Origin: Oasisia sp. SBJ-2009
Lineage: Eukaryota; Annelida; Polychaeta; Sabellida; Siboglinidae
Direction of reading: 5' to 3'
Assembly: GCA_964017155.1 (NCBI GenBank)
Contig: OZ024862.1
Location: 2,273,070 to 2,337,069 of the forward strand
Length of the DNA: 64,000 nucleotides
In this document: piece after piece, positions 51,171 to 63,870 of the stretch
How positions within the stretch are numbered: the stretch's first letter is position 1
Layout: each line of letters starts with the position of its first letter
Notes under the pieces: model-generated
What the model was told of the DNA's origin: nothing
Database searches by the model: none
What the model saw: the letters and a program-made list of their open reading frames with translations, nothing else
Position numbers and translations under genes: made by a program

Positions 51171-52935
51171 CATACCTGGAGAAATTGTAGATATTCTGTG
51201 GAGTTGGAGACGTGAATATTTTATCAGTTGTTGGACTTACTGATTTCTAGGTGCAAATACCGACCAGCTGGATATTATATTTTGTTGTTGCACTGATGTA
51301 GTTGTTAATGTTTTAGTCAGGAGAATGTTGTTCAGTCAGGTGTGACAGGTGACAGGTGACAGGGATGTATGTTTGTGATTTGCAGTGTAACTTGACATCT
51401 GTTTCTGAAACAGTCATACACGACATATTTTACAGCTTTCAACGTTTGTTAGCAAGAAGGCAAATTATCATGCAGCGTGTTATAAATAGTTGATTAGAAA
51501 CTCTCTTATATAATAGTTAAATAATAAACTGTACTCTTAATCTGCTAAGGTTTCTTTGTCACTTGTTCTGCAATTGTTTTTATTAAATAAGTTTTATTTT
51601 CCAATTATTTTTGATTTGTGTACTCCAATGAAATTAATTTGTTTACCACAATTTAGCTGATTTGTACATGCTGTTTATTTTATTGGCATTTATGTTCAAT
51701 AATTATTTACATAATGTTGTTTAAAGTATGCATGAAATTATTTCATGCACACTTTTTAATATTATGTAAATAATATTTTGCTTTAGTCGCAAATTGAATG
51801 CATCCTTATTAGTGACAGGTGATTATCTAAAACAACTGCCTTGTGTATGTATGTCAATTAATAAAATTATACATAACTAGTGTTAAAACGTCGTCTTGCA
51901 ATACTGGGTCTGACAACGGAGTCATTTGCTTCTGTGTGACCCTCTTCTTGGTTGTCTTGTTGAGCGCTCAATGTTAATAACATAATTATTAATATTCAAA
52001 AAGCTAAGTGTTTATATGGCGCAGTGCCCAGTCCTTACAGACTTGTTCAGTTGAACATCATCTCAACTTCTCCAGGAAACAAACTGTTCCTTTTAAGCTG
52101 ATGTTTGACATATCTGGACTCCCTATGATGAGAATACACTCTACCCTGTCTATAATATGGCATTTATCTATATAACTGAAGTGCACACCAAAAACAACAC
52201 TTGACAGTTGTGTTTAATAATATAAATGCTGATTCTTCACATGTCACAGCAACCATACAAGTGCTTGAGTGATGTTTCCAAGACAAACAAGATATCACCA
52301 CCAACATAACAACAACATAAATGATGTGATGACATCAATGACTTACATCACCGTCATCACTTTAAATATGTATACAGTGACATCATTGTAGTTACTATGA
52401 TACTAGGTATATACAGTATTATTATCTGTGAACCATAATATTATATAGGTTATTCCCAGACAGCATTACGACAAATGTTACTGCATTGTCAAGAAACAGG
52501 AAAGTTATCACAAACTACAATACATTGCATTACTAATATTTTATTATTATTAAGAACACCGTAACTCATTAGATTATTATTTTATACCGGCAACCTGCTT
52601 TGTGAGACCAGTTTCTTCCAGCCAGCTGTGTAGGTGATGAGGTTGACCAAGACAGGTTCTACTGAACAGTGTAGAGAGCTGTTTTGTGATAAATAACCTG
52701 TGATTTAATGAAAGAAATAGAATTTATACAATACACATTTCAGCAACCAAACTACGTGGTTCAGGTTCACAATGATTAGCTCTGCCTCCTGACCGGTAGA
52801 GGATGTCTAAAATCCTTTATTTAGACCTGAATGTTTACAGTGTCAATGGTTTCAATCCAGTGATTAAATAAAACCGGTTACATCTTTATCTTCACCGTGT
52901 AAAAGCTACTAGCTGTACTAAAATACAGCAAAGAC
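51171..52935. other. CENPL 3' UTR and spacer
   Basis: No exon is seen. A near-palindrome around 51700-51775 (TTATTTACATAATGTTG / AATATTATGTAAATAATA) and a SINE fragment at 52005-52090 (TGGCGCAGTGCCCAGTCC..AACTTCTCCAGGAAAC) are the only structures noticed. Confidence 0.4.
51523..51528 (+). terminator. Candidate poly(A) signal of CENPL
   Basis: AATAAA about 640 nt after the stop, downstream of the minisatellite. Confidence 0.4.
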
Positions 52936-53737
52936 AACTTAAAGGACAAAAAAGGCTACGGCTTCGTGTCATACACCTAATAGAGTTTATACAAAGTAAC
53001 AATTTCCACATATACTCAATTTTTTAACGTCAGCGGTTTACTCAGAATGTGACTTTAAAGTCTAAAATTCTAACGAAATCCACGATGGTCTAGACGTCGC
53101 CATAGGTGAAGGGTTAATTTGGCTTGGCCATTCAGCGCGCGGCATTCTATATCTCGGTCAGCTTCCGGCGACGTCGTTAAGGGTCAACAACTTCGACAGT
53201 TCGTTCAGTTGGCGTGACATCTAGCAGCTGCTTATAGACGAATATCTAAATCTGTGGTTAAATCTATGGTAAACTTTAGTAATTATGCCTTCGTGTTCGG
53301 CCTACGGTTGCAATAATAGTTGAAACAACCGGTAGTATTGAAGCAATGAATTCACGTTGGTGATTTGCGGGCGTACTGTTTGTCACTTTGCTCGGTCCAT
53401 TTTGAGGAGAAATGCTTTGATGTAGACATGTATCATCAGTTGATGGGATGATTTCAGCGATAACAATAATAGACAACTTTATATTTACCGTCATCAGCAT
53501 GTTACGCGCGTTGCCGAGTTGCAGCCATTTCATGACAACAGCCAAAGCCTATGCAGGGAATCTACGTGGAGAGCGCCTCGATCACCGTCGTGACGTCATT
53601 CTTCGTCTAAGATGGGGTAGCGCATAGAATTTGGATAGCTGGGTGTTAAAAAATAAAGTATATGTGGAAATTGTTACTTTATATTAACTCTATTAGGTGT
53701 ATGCCACGTAAAGGTTAACTTTGTTTTGCCTTTAACC
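52936..53737. mobile_element. 0.8 kb DNA transposon of the foldback family with THAP relic
   Basis: The left end (TTAAAGGACAAAAAAGGC..CATACACCTAATAGAGTTTA..AACAATTTCCACATATACT) is mirrored by the right end, about 90 bp in all. The ends match those of the 45.7-48.1 kb element (TTTAAAG..GGCAACGG..CCTAATAGAG..AACAATTTCCA). The interior holds a decayed THAP zinc finger. Confidence 0.75.
53285..53448 (+). pseudogene. Broken THAP-domain fragment
   Basis: ATG at 53285 begins MPSCSAYGCNN, the typical THAP start with the first two Cys, then hits TGA. In another frame, 53389-53448 reads CSVHFEEKCFDVDMYHQLMG, matching the C..H.....C.D end of the THAP C2CH finger. The middle is deleted or shifted. THAP domains are the DNA-binding part of P-element-type transposases and their host descendants. 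Confidence 0.65.
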
Positions 53738-54661
53738 ACCACAACACTTGTAATAAAGTAACATTTCACTGTTATTTTGTTACTACATAAACACTAACTT
53801 GATGTAACTAATTGAGAGAAATAAATCAAACCAACTAATAACATCTTGACATACTCATGACAGGCATGACAAAATATTGCACTAAACAATTTAATGTATT
53901 TCATATACATTAATGTTTAAAGAACACAATGTGGAATTAACCCTGTGTGACCTTAATTCTGAGATGGTTCTATTACCAAGGTGAGTAATGTGAGGTTGAT
54001 TGCATTATTTGGCCTATGCTAAAAGAAACGTCATACATAGTCTTCATTCATTCTGGAAACAGATTCTGGGCCTCTTGGTAGCAACAAAGGATAACTTTAT
54101 ACATTTACTGGTATGTATAAAACAGATACCAATTTCTACTGTGAAAAAAGTAGATCAGGCGGCAACAGTAACTAACAACATCCACATGACTGAGCAACTC
54201 TGACTTCCCTTGCCCCGTCTCACTCTGCCACAGTGACACTGTACTTAACAACTAAATCTCTGTATTTTGTAGCAGTACACAACTGCACACACAACTATTA
54301 GCATAATAAAATATCATTTTTATATACTATTGCATTCTTAAAAACAGTATAAAATAAACAAAGAAAAAATAATTGATGTGAGTCTGGCAACAGAATGTGC
54401 CTGAAGTAAAACAGGAATGTTTAACAATGCAGCAGTGTACTGACTACATGATAATTAAACACCATTATGCAAGTGAAATCACTGAAAATAAATGCATTTT
54501 AACAAGAGCATTGATCTCTGTTTTCGATGTTATATTCAACTAATATTCACGCCAACAGCCATGTCAAAAGTTATTACAATAAACATACTTCACCCCCAGA
54601 TCATAAATGTTTGCTGAATGATCGATGGACTTGGTCAAACATGCTCCTGTCTTCTTTTTCA

Positions 54662-55016
54662 CTTCAGCCAAAGCATGTGCTTGTCTTATTCTGTCACTTC
54701 AGCCATAGCATGTGCTTGTCTTATTCTGTCACTTCAGCCAAAGCATGTGCTTGTCTTATTCTGTCACTTCAGCCAAAGCATGTGCTTGTCTTATTCTGTC
54801 ACTTCAGCCAAAGCATGTGCTTGTCTTATTCTGTCACTTCAGCCATAGCATGTGCTTGTCTTATTCTGTCACTTCAGCCATAGCATGTGCTTGTCTTATT
54901 CTGTCACTTCAGCCATAGCATGTGCTTGTCTTATTCTGTCACTTCAGCCAAAGCATGTGCTTGTCTTATTCTGTCACTTCAGCCATAGCATGTGCTTGTC
55001 TTATTCTGTCACTTCA
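54662..55016. repeat. 35-bp minisatellite reaching the kinase stop codon
   Basis: Ten copies of CTTCAGCCA(A/T)AGCATGTGCT plus TGTCTTATTCTGTCA. The terminal partial unit is the end of the deoxynucleoside kinase coding exon: on the minus strand GGCTTTGGCTGAAG contains the last codons and the TGA. GACAAGCACA also occurs both in the unit and in the coding exon, so the array arose from the gene's 3' end. Confidence 0.92.
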
Positions 55017-58000
55017 GCCAAAGCCACACAAGATGGCCGACTTGTGCTTGTCATATATTGTCTCCGTTGTGGCCAGGTCCTCGTTGGCGTCCAGCACCTG
55101 ATGGACAGAGCATATAAATGACATACAACATCAATTCTTTATACTTCTTTGTAAAGTGTTAAAGATAAAGCATACATAAAAAAGAAAAGCAGTACAAATT
55201 TTTCGTTTTCTTTATTTAGACATTAACATCTCGGTTCAGCAAAACAGAATATTGGAATAAAAGAGTTCTTTGGCTCTAAGATTGACATATAAAACGAAAA
55301 AAGAAAGAACAAATGATTTTCTATAAAATATAACAACATAATATATATATATATATATATAATATAGATATAATATAGATATATAAACATTGGGAATAAC
55401 ATTGAAACATGAAAGAATATAAAAATTAGATACCCTAAAGTCAGAAAAATATTAGTTCATACACTGTAAGAATATATTATAAATAAATTATCATACACAG
55501 TATACATCTGATACATCATACAGGCATATTAATTATGACAATATCATGTTAACATCTCTCCATCCCTGGGAGGTGCTGCTTGGAGGATTGACTACTTATT
55601 CGAGGACTGATTCTAAGACGGAATTTAGGACAGGTTCTAGGATGAATTCTAGGAAGGATTCTAGGACAGACTCTAAGACGGATTCTAGGACGGATTCTAG
55701 GACGGATTCTAGGATGGATTCTAGGATGGATTCTGGGATGGATTCTAGGATGGATTCTAGGAAGGATTCTCACCAGGACCGGGGCAGGCAGTGGGAACTT
55801 GGTCTGTCGCACCAGCCAGTCCTCGTGTAGCTCATGTAGACTCCGCAGGTAGTCCTGAACAGACACATCAGTGAGCATCAGTTAGTTACTGAGTGTTACA
55901 CATCTAGCCAGTGTCACCAGTCAAGAGGTCAAGAGGTCAAGGCCTTTCTGGAATTGATCTTCAAAAGTCAGCTGCAATTGACAAGGAATTATTATTTTGC
56001 AGCAGACATGCGCCAAAGAAAAAGCCTTATTCAAAAGTTGTTGCTGAACAAGAGCAACTTTTGATTCGTCCGAGTGTTTGCATCAGATATTCAATTTTAA
56101 CCTGTGTATAATTTACAACTTCATTCATGTAAACTGTAGATGTGAATTAATTACCATTAATTTTTAGCATTTATACTTATAATACCCGGTAATTAATATG
56201 TACCAAAGGTATAGTTGCTTCTTCCTGTCTCCCCCCCTGTGCCTGGCTTCTCTCTACGATTCGTCTGTGGACCACTTCTGGACTTGTCTGGAGATAGACT
56301 GAAATAAAAAGTCTGACGTAAGATTTCAGTTCTTCAGATCATGTGATAATTTGTTGTTATTAGCAATGTTACTTTCTGTATTTCGTAATTAAATTGATTA
56401 ATAATCAAACCAACAATCAGCAGCAGTCATTTATTCCTGCCTGAGCCTTGCTTGTGCTGATCCAGTGATCAAGACTGTCTAATAACAACTGCTGGTTAAA
56501 CATTACCCAGCAATTAATCAGTGGTTGAATGGGAAGCCAGGGAAGACGTTTCTGTTGCCTTGTGAGAGAAGGAATGCTGGGTGGGTAGTTGGTGACTTGT
56601 TCACAGAACCATTGAACCCCTTTGGCTGGGTAAGAAAAACTTTAATTTGCAAACCTGAACAGAACCTACTCACCTATTAAATCTGCCTTTATTGTGTTGT
56701 TTGCCAGAATCCAATCAAACCATTGAGAGAGAACGGAATATTCAACGTCTGGCATCAGACCACTGTAAGTAGAAAATAAAAAAATTCTATTCTCTTATAA
56801 CCAAATGTGTTACGAACAGTTAAGATTTGTGAAGTACTCCAAATGATTGGTTTTGGGTTAAAATGGGACCATACCTCTTAAAACGGACAATACTTTTGTC
56901 ACCATTGAACATTTTGAAGTGAAACATAATTAAACATTGTTTTCTTGAAATCCATCAACACAATGAAAGCACATAATTGGAAAGCTTATTGAATAAGCAG
57001 CTAGGATTTATAAATTGGATTAAAGGTAAATGTCCAGGTCACATCAGCCTGGGCTGCTTAGTTCACTAAATAAATCACCAAGCAGGTAGTGATGAATAAT
57101 GTAACATTAACATTACGCTGAACACAGACTAGGTCAATGCTGTCACGCAACCTACATGTAAAAAACACCAATGTCAAAAGACGACGCAATGTATATATAT
57201 ACAGCTGTATATATATATATATAAATATATATATACGCAATATATATTCCTTCCAAGTTCCGAGACGACCCACGCTGCCGTCTGGTGTATTTTGAGGATG
57301 CACCGTTCACATTTATCATTTTTGCTATTTACGTTAAAAAACAACCACACACGATTACAGTTCAATATCCACATCTATTTTTGCAGCTAATTTTCCCAGC
57401 GAGCTTTTTTGGAATGACAATGTCCCTTTTGTGCACTTAACTAGTGTGTAGGTTCTCAACAAAGCAGTACTTGGCGCTGAAGATTGAACGCTCCATCAGT
57501 CGCACTTGGCTCATCTGAAATGCAAATGAGCGTGGTGAGGTATACGGGAAGATGGATTACCACATTAACTTCACCGAACTCGAGTAGGTATGTGCCAGTT
57601 TTCATACAGTACAAAAAGATTGCTTTTTCAAAGTGTTATAAATTGTGAAATAATGCTGATACCAGCTACGTTATGCTAAACAATGACTAATGTTAGTTTA
57701 CGGTTATTAATATCAACACAGGCTATTTATGGTTATTGATATCTGACAGACCTTTGGCAGTCACTGACCTTACTAGTACTATGTGATCAAGAGAAACTGT
57801 CATTACTCAAAACACTGCAGGAAGTGTCGCATTTTACATCCATTCTACCCAAGTTATTTCCAGGCGGCAATAAATCTTTATAGTTCACAAAGACACATGT
57901 TATATTTTCATTGGATTACGTGATAATTTCCCAAACCATAAATTTATTTGACAGACTGACAACTATGGATCTCCCTTTCAGATCAGCACGGCAATACCCC

Positions 58001-61000
58001 TGCTTTACAGCTAAAGTCATTCACCCTAAGGCAGGCTGGAATTGGTTCTGTATTGTTAAAAAATAGGAAATTATAGTCTTGCTAATCTGGTCACCTGGCC
58101 ATACAGGCCACTTAGGTTTGGGCCCAAAGGCCACCTTTGCATCGAAATTCTACTACTACAATAATAATCATTTGTTGATGGCAATAATAATCATTACCCC
58201 CCCCCCAGTATTTCAAATGTCTAGCAAGTTTAGTCTATACATCACAACATGTTATTTTAATTATTGGTTGTAAGCAATCAATTTTTTCCATTTTATATTA
58301 ATAACAAGTAAATCAAACTGTACCCAACCTGTCTCTATACCAAAACAATGTATTAGCCAAATGCCAAATCCTCCTGGGAGTTATGTCTTTTTTGTATTTA
58401 TTTAATCATTTATTTATTCATCACATGTGCAGTGAGTGTGCATGACTGCAACAACATGTCCACCCAACTGCAAAAAAGAGCCTAGCTTATCAAATGGCTG
58501 CATTAAAACATCCCACCATTTGCAAAAGAAAAAACCGATTCAGCAACCTGTGAACATATAATACACATCATTAGTATGCATGTGTGGTCACCAGTATAGC
58601 CAACTGTCAATGTCGTCCATTAGGGAAGTTACACAGTTTTTGTTGTGTGGTGTACTTTATGGTCATGTCAGAGTCTGTCTTGTGAACTCTGTACTAACCC
58701 TGCACTCACCTGTGGTTGCAGATGTCGCTGAAGCATCGTCAGTTGGACATACGTCTGTAACGTCAGTGCCCACCGTGATGGATCCTCATACATCAGAGCC
58801 TTGAAGGCAACATCAAGTTCAGTCACCACAGTCCAATATTAATGATTTTCAAATATAAAAACAGAACGTTTATTCCTGTTTTCTAAACTTTAACATAATT
58901 AGATTGCCATCTAGAGCAAAAACTGTGGATTTCAAGTGGACAAGTAAACTGTTCAGCTTGATCAAAGATCCAACTTTAATGTTTAATATATGTTTGTTAA
59001 ATTGAAACTATTGTCATTACCCCTGGTCCAATTATGTAGATGTTTTTATATTTCTGACAAAGTTGTTCTCATGAAACTGGCTTCCTTCTGAGTTATAGTT
59101 GTGAACTGATGTATAAAACAAATAAACAGAAGTAAAACATTTACAATTTCCCCTTCAGTGAAATTACAGTTTGAAAGCAAAATGTTTTGTTGTACATATT
59201 ACATCCTACATACACCTGTACCATAGATTATAACAGGTATCAGACGATGTCATTTCATCCATTAAAAACCAGCAATATCATTCACAGAAAATAGCACCAA
59301 CAATAACCCTCGTTGATGACCTTCAATGACCTGAACTGACCAGTGCGTTGTGACCTTGGATGTCGCGCCATCTGTCCACTGGTTCCTTTAGCACCTACAA
59401 AAACAAACACATTTACTGATAATGAAATAACATTTCACAACTTTTTGTTGTGGGAAGTTAATCATCTGCTTCCACTTGTTATTGTATGTACTGATGATTT
59501 TCTATATTAATTTTATTAAAGAACTACACATGTGCAGTTATTCTGCCTTAGAAAAGTCTACCTTAGATAAGTCTACCCGACAGGCTGCTTGTATTGTCTT
59601 GTTACGTTATAGTGTTAACTCTATAAACTGATCTTGTCCGTTCCTATATTTCTAGTGCATCGTAAGGATTAAAACTTTATTGTATTCCTACATGTAAAAT
59701 AACTAAACTCTCAGTTGTCCAAGGAGATGTAGTAAAAACAAAATCTTTTTAAACTAAATATTAATAAAACCTATTTTTAAATAATTTATTTTTAATTTGT
59801 TGAGTTACAGTAGTTAATAAAAATAATGTTGAAATAGTTCTCTGTATTTTTAACCTCTACAATAGCAAAGACTAAAAACCATTCACAGCAGCATTTCTTG
59901 TCCTAATTTGTTTTGTGATATTGCATTGTACCACAAGGAAAGTTAATAAATTACACGTGGCTTTGTTGAGTAACATGTCTAGACAGTGTGGCCTAGATTT
60001 TGACGAGCAATATTTGAGCTTTGACAAAGTCATGAGTGTACTGAATGCTGATTGGCTCATTAATAAAATTAAATTGGTCAAACTGTAAATGTGATATGGA
60101 TCAATTTCATTCTCCCAATTAAATCATATCATTAACTGACAGGTTATGCCTTCATAACAGGTTATGCCTTCAACCAATTCTTGTAGTGGGGTATTTTAAT
60201 AGCACAATTTCAGCAATTAAAAAAAAATTACATTCATAAACTTGCATTTAGTAAGGATTTACATTAACAAAATCTTAACTGGATCAATAAATTCATTTGT
60301 TTATATCTTGGGTGGTACAAAGTATTATTGGCCAACCATATTTGAACAAACTATAACTCTGTATTTTAAATAATCTACTTTACATTTTAATTGATGCAAT
60401 GCACATATTGATTTATCCGTCTTTACAAACCACAGGATGCAGAATCAGAATTTGTAACAATAATTATGAATGCACCAGTTACTCTGTCAAACCAATCATG
60501 TTATATCTTTTCAGTATTACATATTTTGGGCCTAAATGCAGTGACATCTGACTGCCCGTCACGTCTGCCATTACTGACTAAATGTGTTATGACATGCATT
60601 ATTCTGAATTGCTCTTTGAAGGTGGACCAGTGGGTCATTCCACTGACATTGTTAAGAGATCATAAACCAATTTTGCTCTTTAAAGTAATTATTGATCCTT
60701 AACAGTTTCTTGTGTACCTGAAAACTGTCAACACCTGCGGGACATCACAGGTGTGTCATGGAAATACTATCCAAGCTAATATGGCAATGGATATTTACAT
60801 TTTGAAAAAACTCATTTAATTTAATGGATTTTGTTTATAGATGAATTAATCCTTAAGACCTCTTTATCTTAGTGAAATGGTCTCCTGACCATTACAGAAT
60901 GAGAATAAAAAGAGGAACAAGGTACAAGTGGTTCAGTACAACCTGTGGCTGATGTAGTACAAGTACTGTACAACTGTACTACAACAAGGGGAGGCTTGTG

Positions 61001-62958
61001 TTGTTGAAACTAGTCTGACTTACTTCCGTGAATGGAGCGTCTCGGAAGTGTTCCAGCAGGGCTGTCTTCCCACTTCCTATGTTTCCCTCCACGAGGACCT
61101 GGCGATACAAACATCACCTCACATCAACACGCTCAAGCCATAATAGAACCAGACTACTCGGTTTCTTTTGTCTTAGTAAATAGCGTGTAAAACACCGGAA
61201 GTGTACTGCACATATCGGGGTTCAGTTGGGTAATTAACACGGGTGTTTCCCGTGACTTACGGATGGATGTTGTGTAGCCATACACACTGCACTTGTTTGA
61301 TTTCTGTGCTTTGTTGGTTTCACAAAATCACCGTCTAGTCATCTACACATCTCAAGCATTTACACAATTCATTCTTCGTATGTGTGTACATGATTAAGTA
61401 CAAAAATAAAACACACAAACCATACATATTTGTCAACACCATCAAAACAAATTAACCTAGTATGTTTGCAACAACAGGAAGATAACAATGCAAGAAATAA
61501 GTAGCGACTTCTGTGTCTTTTGGACGTAAGCATGGTATTGTTCTTGACAAATGCCAGAATGTTACTTGTTGTTTCCTGTTAACCAAATGGTTTCCTCCTA
61601 AGCATAGCTAAGAATAGAAGTTCTTAAAACATGAAAAACCCATCACATTTGTGATTATATAATAATAAAATAAAGAAATGGTTACCGTGAACTGTTTATC
61701 TTCTGCAGACAGCGATGAACTGAAGACAGACTCTAAAAAGAAACTATTATTAAGTGATACAATTAAGTTACCAACAGCATATATAACGTCAACCCGATAT
61801 GTAAAAAGGTATTTTCTTACATTTATTGGATGGCAGTAAATACTGCTCAAAATTCTTTAGACTTTACTTCCTAGGAGACCTTCTCTGGGACACGTTTGCC
61901 CATACTGCAGTCAGTACACACTACACAGACTATTCATACACACTGTTCCCACTGTTTCTAGCCATGTATTCATTTAGGTAGGTATTCATATGGATGATCT
62001 GGAGTTGTCTGCTAATTAATGTGGCAACATTTTATCTCGTAATAATAGACTAAATGTTATATGCTTGACAGAGACACAATTTATTGGTGATTCAAATGAC
62101 TAGAATTTTGTTGTATTCCCTTATCTGGATGTTATATTACATAGAGACACCTACACATATCTAAGACTAATTTAAGTAGAGTCCTATGTTGACACTGGTG
62201 GTTAGTACTAGAATTTGGCCAATATATCTGTAGTGCAAATTATATAGGCTTATTAATTTTATTGCATGAAATATGATGATACATGTAAATATATGAAATA
62301 TGGTTGATATATTAGACAGTTAATTACTGCTATTTTATTGAAGCCATGGCGCGTACTATAGAATGCTAAATCATAATTATTGAACCATAAACTGATAATT
62401 TGTCATTAATTTGGTTATAAATATCAGCACTATAGTACAGTGTACACAGTTGCATGCAAATTCAGCAAATATAACAATTTTGTTTAGCAATTATCACTGA
62501 AAATTCATAGTCATAGACATACTATCACATAGAGTGATAGACGTCACAGAATACTCTTTCATTAAAGTCCGTTATTAAAACACCAAATTCAACATGTGGA
62601 AATGTCGTATTGTGCGTGGTAATAGCTATACTGGCATTGCCTCACATGTCACGAGTAAAATGATTGACGGATGACAGTGTCAACTGAACTGTAGAATGGT
62701 GTGGCTGACATTACATGACAAGTCAAATAGCAGCTAATCCTGACTGGGCTAATCTCGCTTTCACTGACTCGGTTTGTCACAGAAGTCAGTCATTCATTGT
62801 GTGGTGCATCGCTGTATGCTTCGAATCTCCATTTACTTACGGATGCTTCTAGTGAATTGTGTATACCCATTGTACAACGTTTGCCATAGAGGCGTGGTAT
62901 GTCCATTTCGGCTCATATGAACCCGTAAAACAGCGGTCGCAATGTTTTTAGAACACAT
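55014..62958 (-). CDS. TK2: Mitochondrial-type deoxynucleoside kinase (TK2/dNK)
   Basis: Ten exons on the minus strand: 62958-62841, 61732-61686, 61098-61024, 59394-59341, 58799-58710, 57514-57442, 56762-56674, 56298-56204, 55854-55774, 55097-55014; about 268 aa (human TK2 265). The enzyme phosphorylates deoxynucleosides for salvage. Motifs: P-loop [79 protein letters not shown] region [16 protein letters not shown], and [13 protein letters not shown]. Exon 1 (39 codons) is basic with few acids ([19 protein letters not shown]), as expected for a mitochondrial presequence; its phase-1 end completes CAG with exon 2. Exon 6 to 7 needs an unusual splice (see findings). The stop lies inside a minisatellite. 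A cytosolic/nuclear insect-type dNK is the alternative reading. Confidence 0.92.
55600..55780. repeat. 12-bp GATTCTAGGACG minisatellite
   Basis: About 14 imperfect copies of GATTCTAGGA(C/T)G. On the minus strand they begin right at the donor of the penultimate kinase exon, so the intron's first bases are part of the repeat. Confidence 0.85.
57184..57248. repeat. AT-rich (TATA)n tract in a kinase intron
   Basis: Interrupted (TA)n run between exons 6 and 7 of the kinase gene. A similar short (AT)n tract is at 55340-55385. Confidence 0.8.
61855..61985. mobile_element. SINE body fragment
   Basis: GACTTTACTTCCTAGGAGAC..CTTCTCTGGGA..TTCATTTAGGTA resembles the body of the 38400 SINE. It lies in the first intron of the kinase gene. 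Confidence 0.4.
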
Positions 62959-63700
62959 TCGGCCAGTCAGCGAAAAACAGCATGCAGACGGCTGGAATCA
63001 CCCAGGTTCTCCGAGACGTCATTAGTGCATCTATTTATAGTGACGAATCAGAAGAGGGGAAATCCATTACCGTATACCGTAGGATATAAAATACGGAGCC
63101 CTATAAAATTTGCGAGTACGCGTCGCATACAGCATCTTGTACTGTGACATGACTGCGGTTGTAATTTAAAGACTAAGCTACTATCGCATACCAAGATATA
63201 TGGTTTGTGGTTTCCAAGTTTCTTGTATTATACCATCGAAACTCCCATTCATAACATTAAAATTGAATACTATTGCCACTAGATGGCGCCAGTTTCTTCA
63301 CTGGGTAGCTGATGCATGACTACATGATGCATGAGGGTTAATTATAAGGCGGAAATGGTCACATGCATTGGATAATCTGTCCATGTTAGTCTGCACCACA
63401 CACCCTTATTTTATACCGTTGCTGGAATACGCGAGAACGGTGTTTCCCGCGTTAGATAATTAATAGAGTCCAAGGTTATGTGTTGTCGGGTGCTTGCCGT
63501 GCGTTTTTCCTCTTGTACACATCCACAACAGAGGCGGCCTTCAGCTCCATCATCAGCAGGTTACGTGACATGCAAATGTGCAGAGAAGCTTTTTAAATAA
63601 TCAAAGAGCTGGCCCAGTTGTTTTTATATATTTCAAATAATCATAAACATTATATAATATTTTTAATTATATGTTAAATATTATATGTGATTTATATATG
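62959..63700. other. Kinase 5' flank
   Basis: CpG-containing stretch (62930-63160 and 63420-63500) expected to contain the promoter. TATAAAATA-like words occur near 63086 and 63103 but on the opposite strand sense, so they are not clear TATA boxes for this gene. No further exon is seen. Confidence 0.3.
63443..63450. promoter_or_regulatory. Candidate E2F site upstream of the kinase gene
   Basis: TTTCCCGC exactly fits the E2F consensus and lies about 490 bp upstream of the kinase start codon. A single 8-bp match is weak evidence, though nucleotide-salvage genes are known E2F targets. Confidence 0.25.
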
Positions 63701-63716
63701 TTAAATATCATATGTG

Positions 63717-63717
<1 letters not shown>

Positions 63718-63794
<77 letters not shown>

Positions 63795-63839
63795 GAAATC
63801 TCTAATCAAACCGTAATTACTAAGCAAATACATGTTAGT

Positions 63840-63865
<26 letters not shown>
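63718..63865. repeat. Two (AT)n microsatellites
   Basis: 63718-63793 is about 37 AT units; 63841-63864 is a shorter run. Beyond this the last bases of the window show nothing recognisable. Confidence 0.95.

Positions 63866-63870
<5 letters not shown>

Noticed and set aside
50814..51215. 133-codon frame with a 15-residue repeat ([15 protein letters not shown])
   Set aside because: Out-of-frame reading of the CENPL 45-bp minisatellite; the CENPL frame stops at 50879-50881.
52640..52665. GGTTCTACTG as a pogo-like end
   Set aside because: A single 10-bp match without a TA flank or partner end nearby.
54527..55121. Repeated Cys/Leu/Ser plus-strand frames
   Set aside because: Frames through the 35-bp minisatellite, antisense to the kinase last exon.
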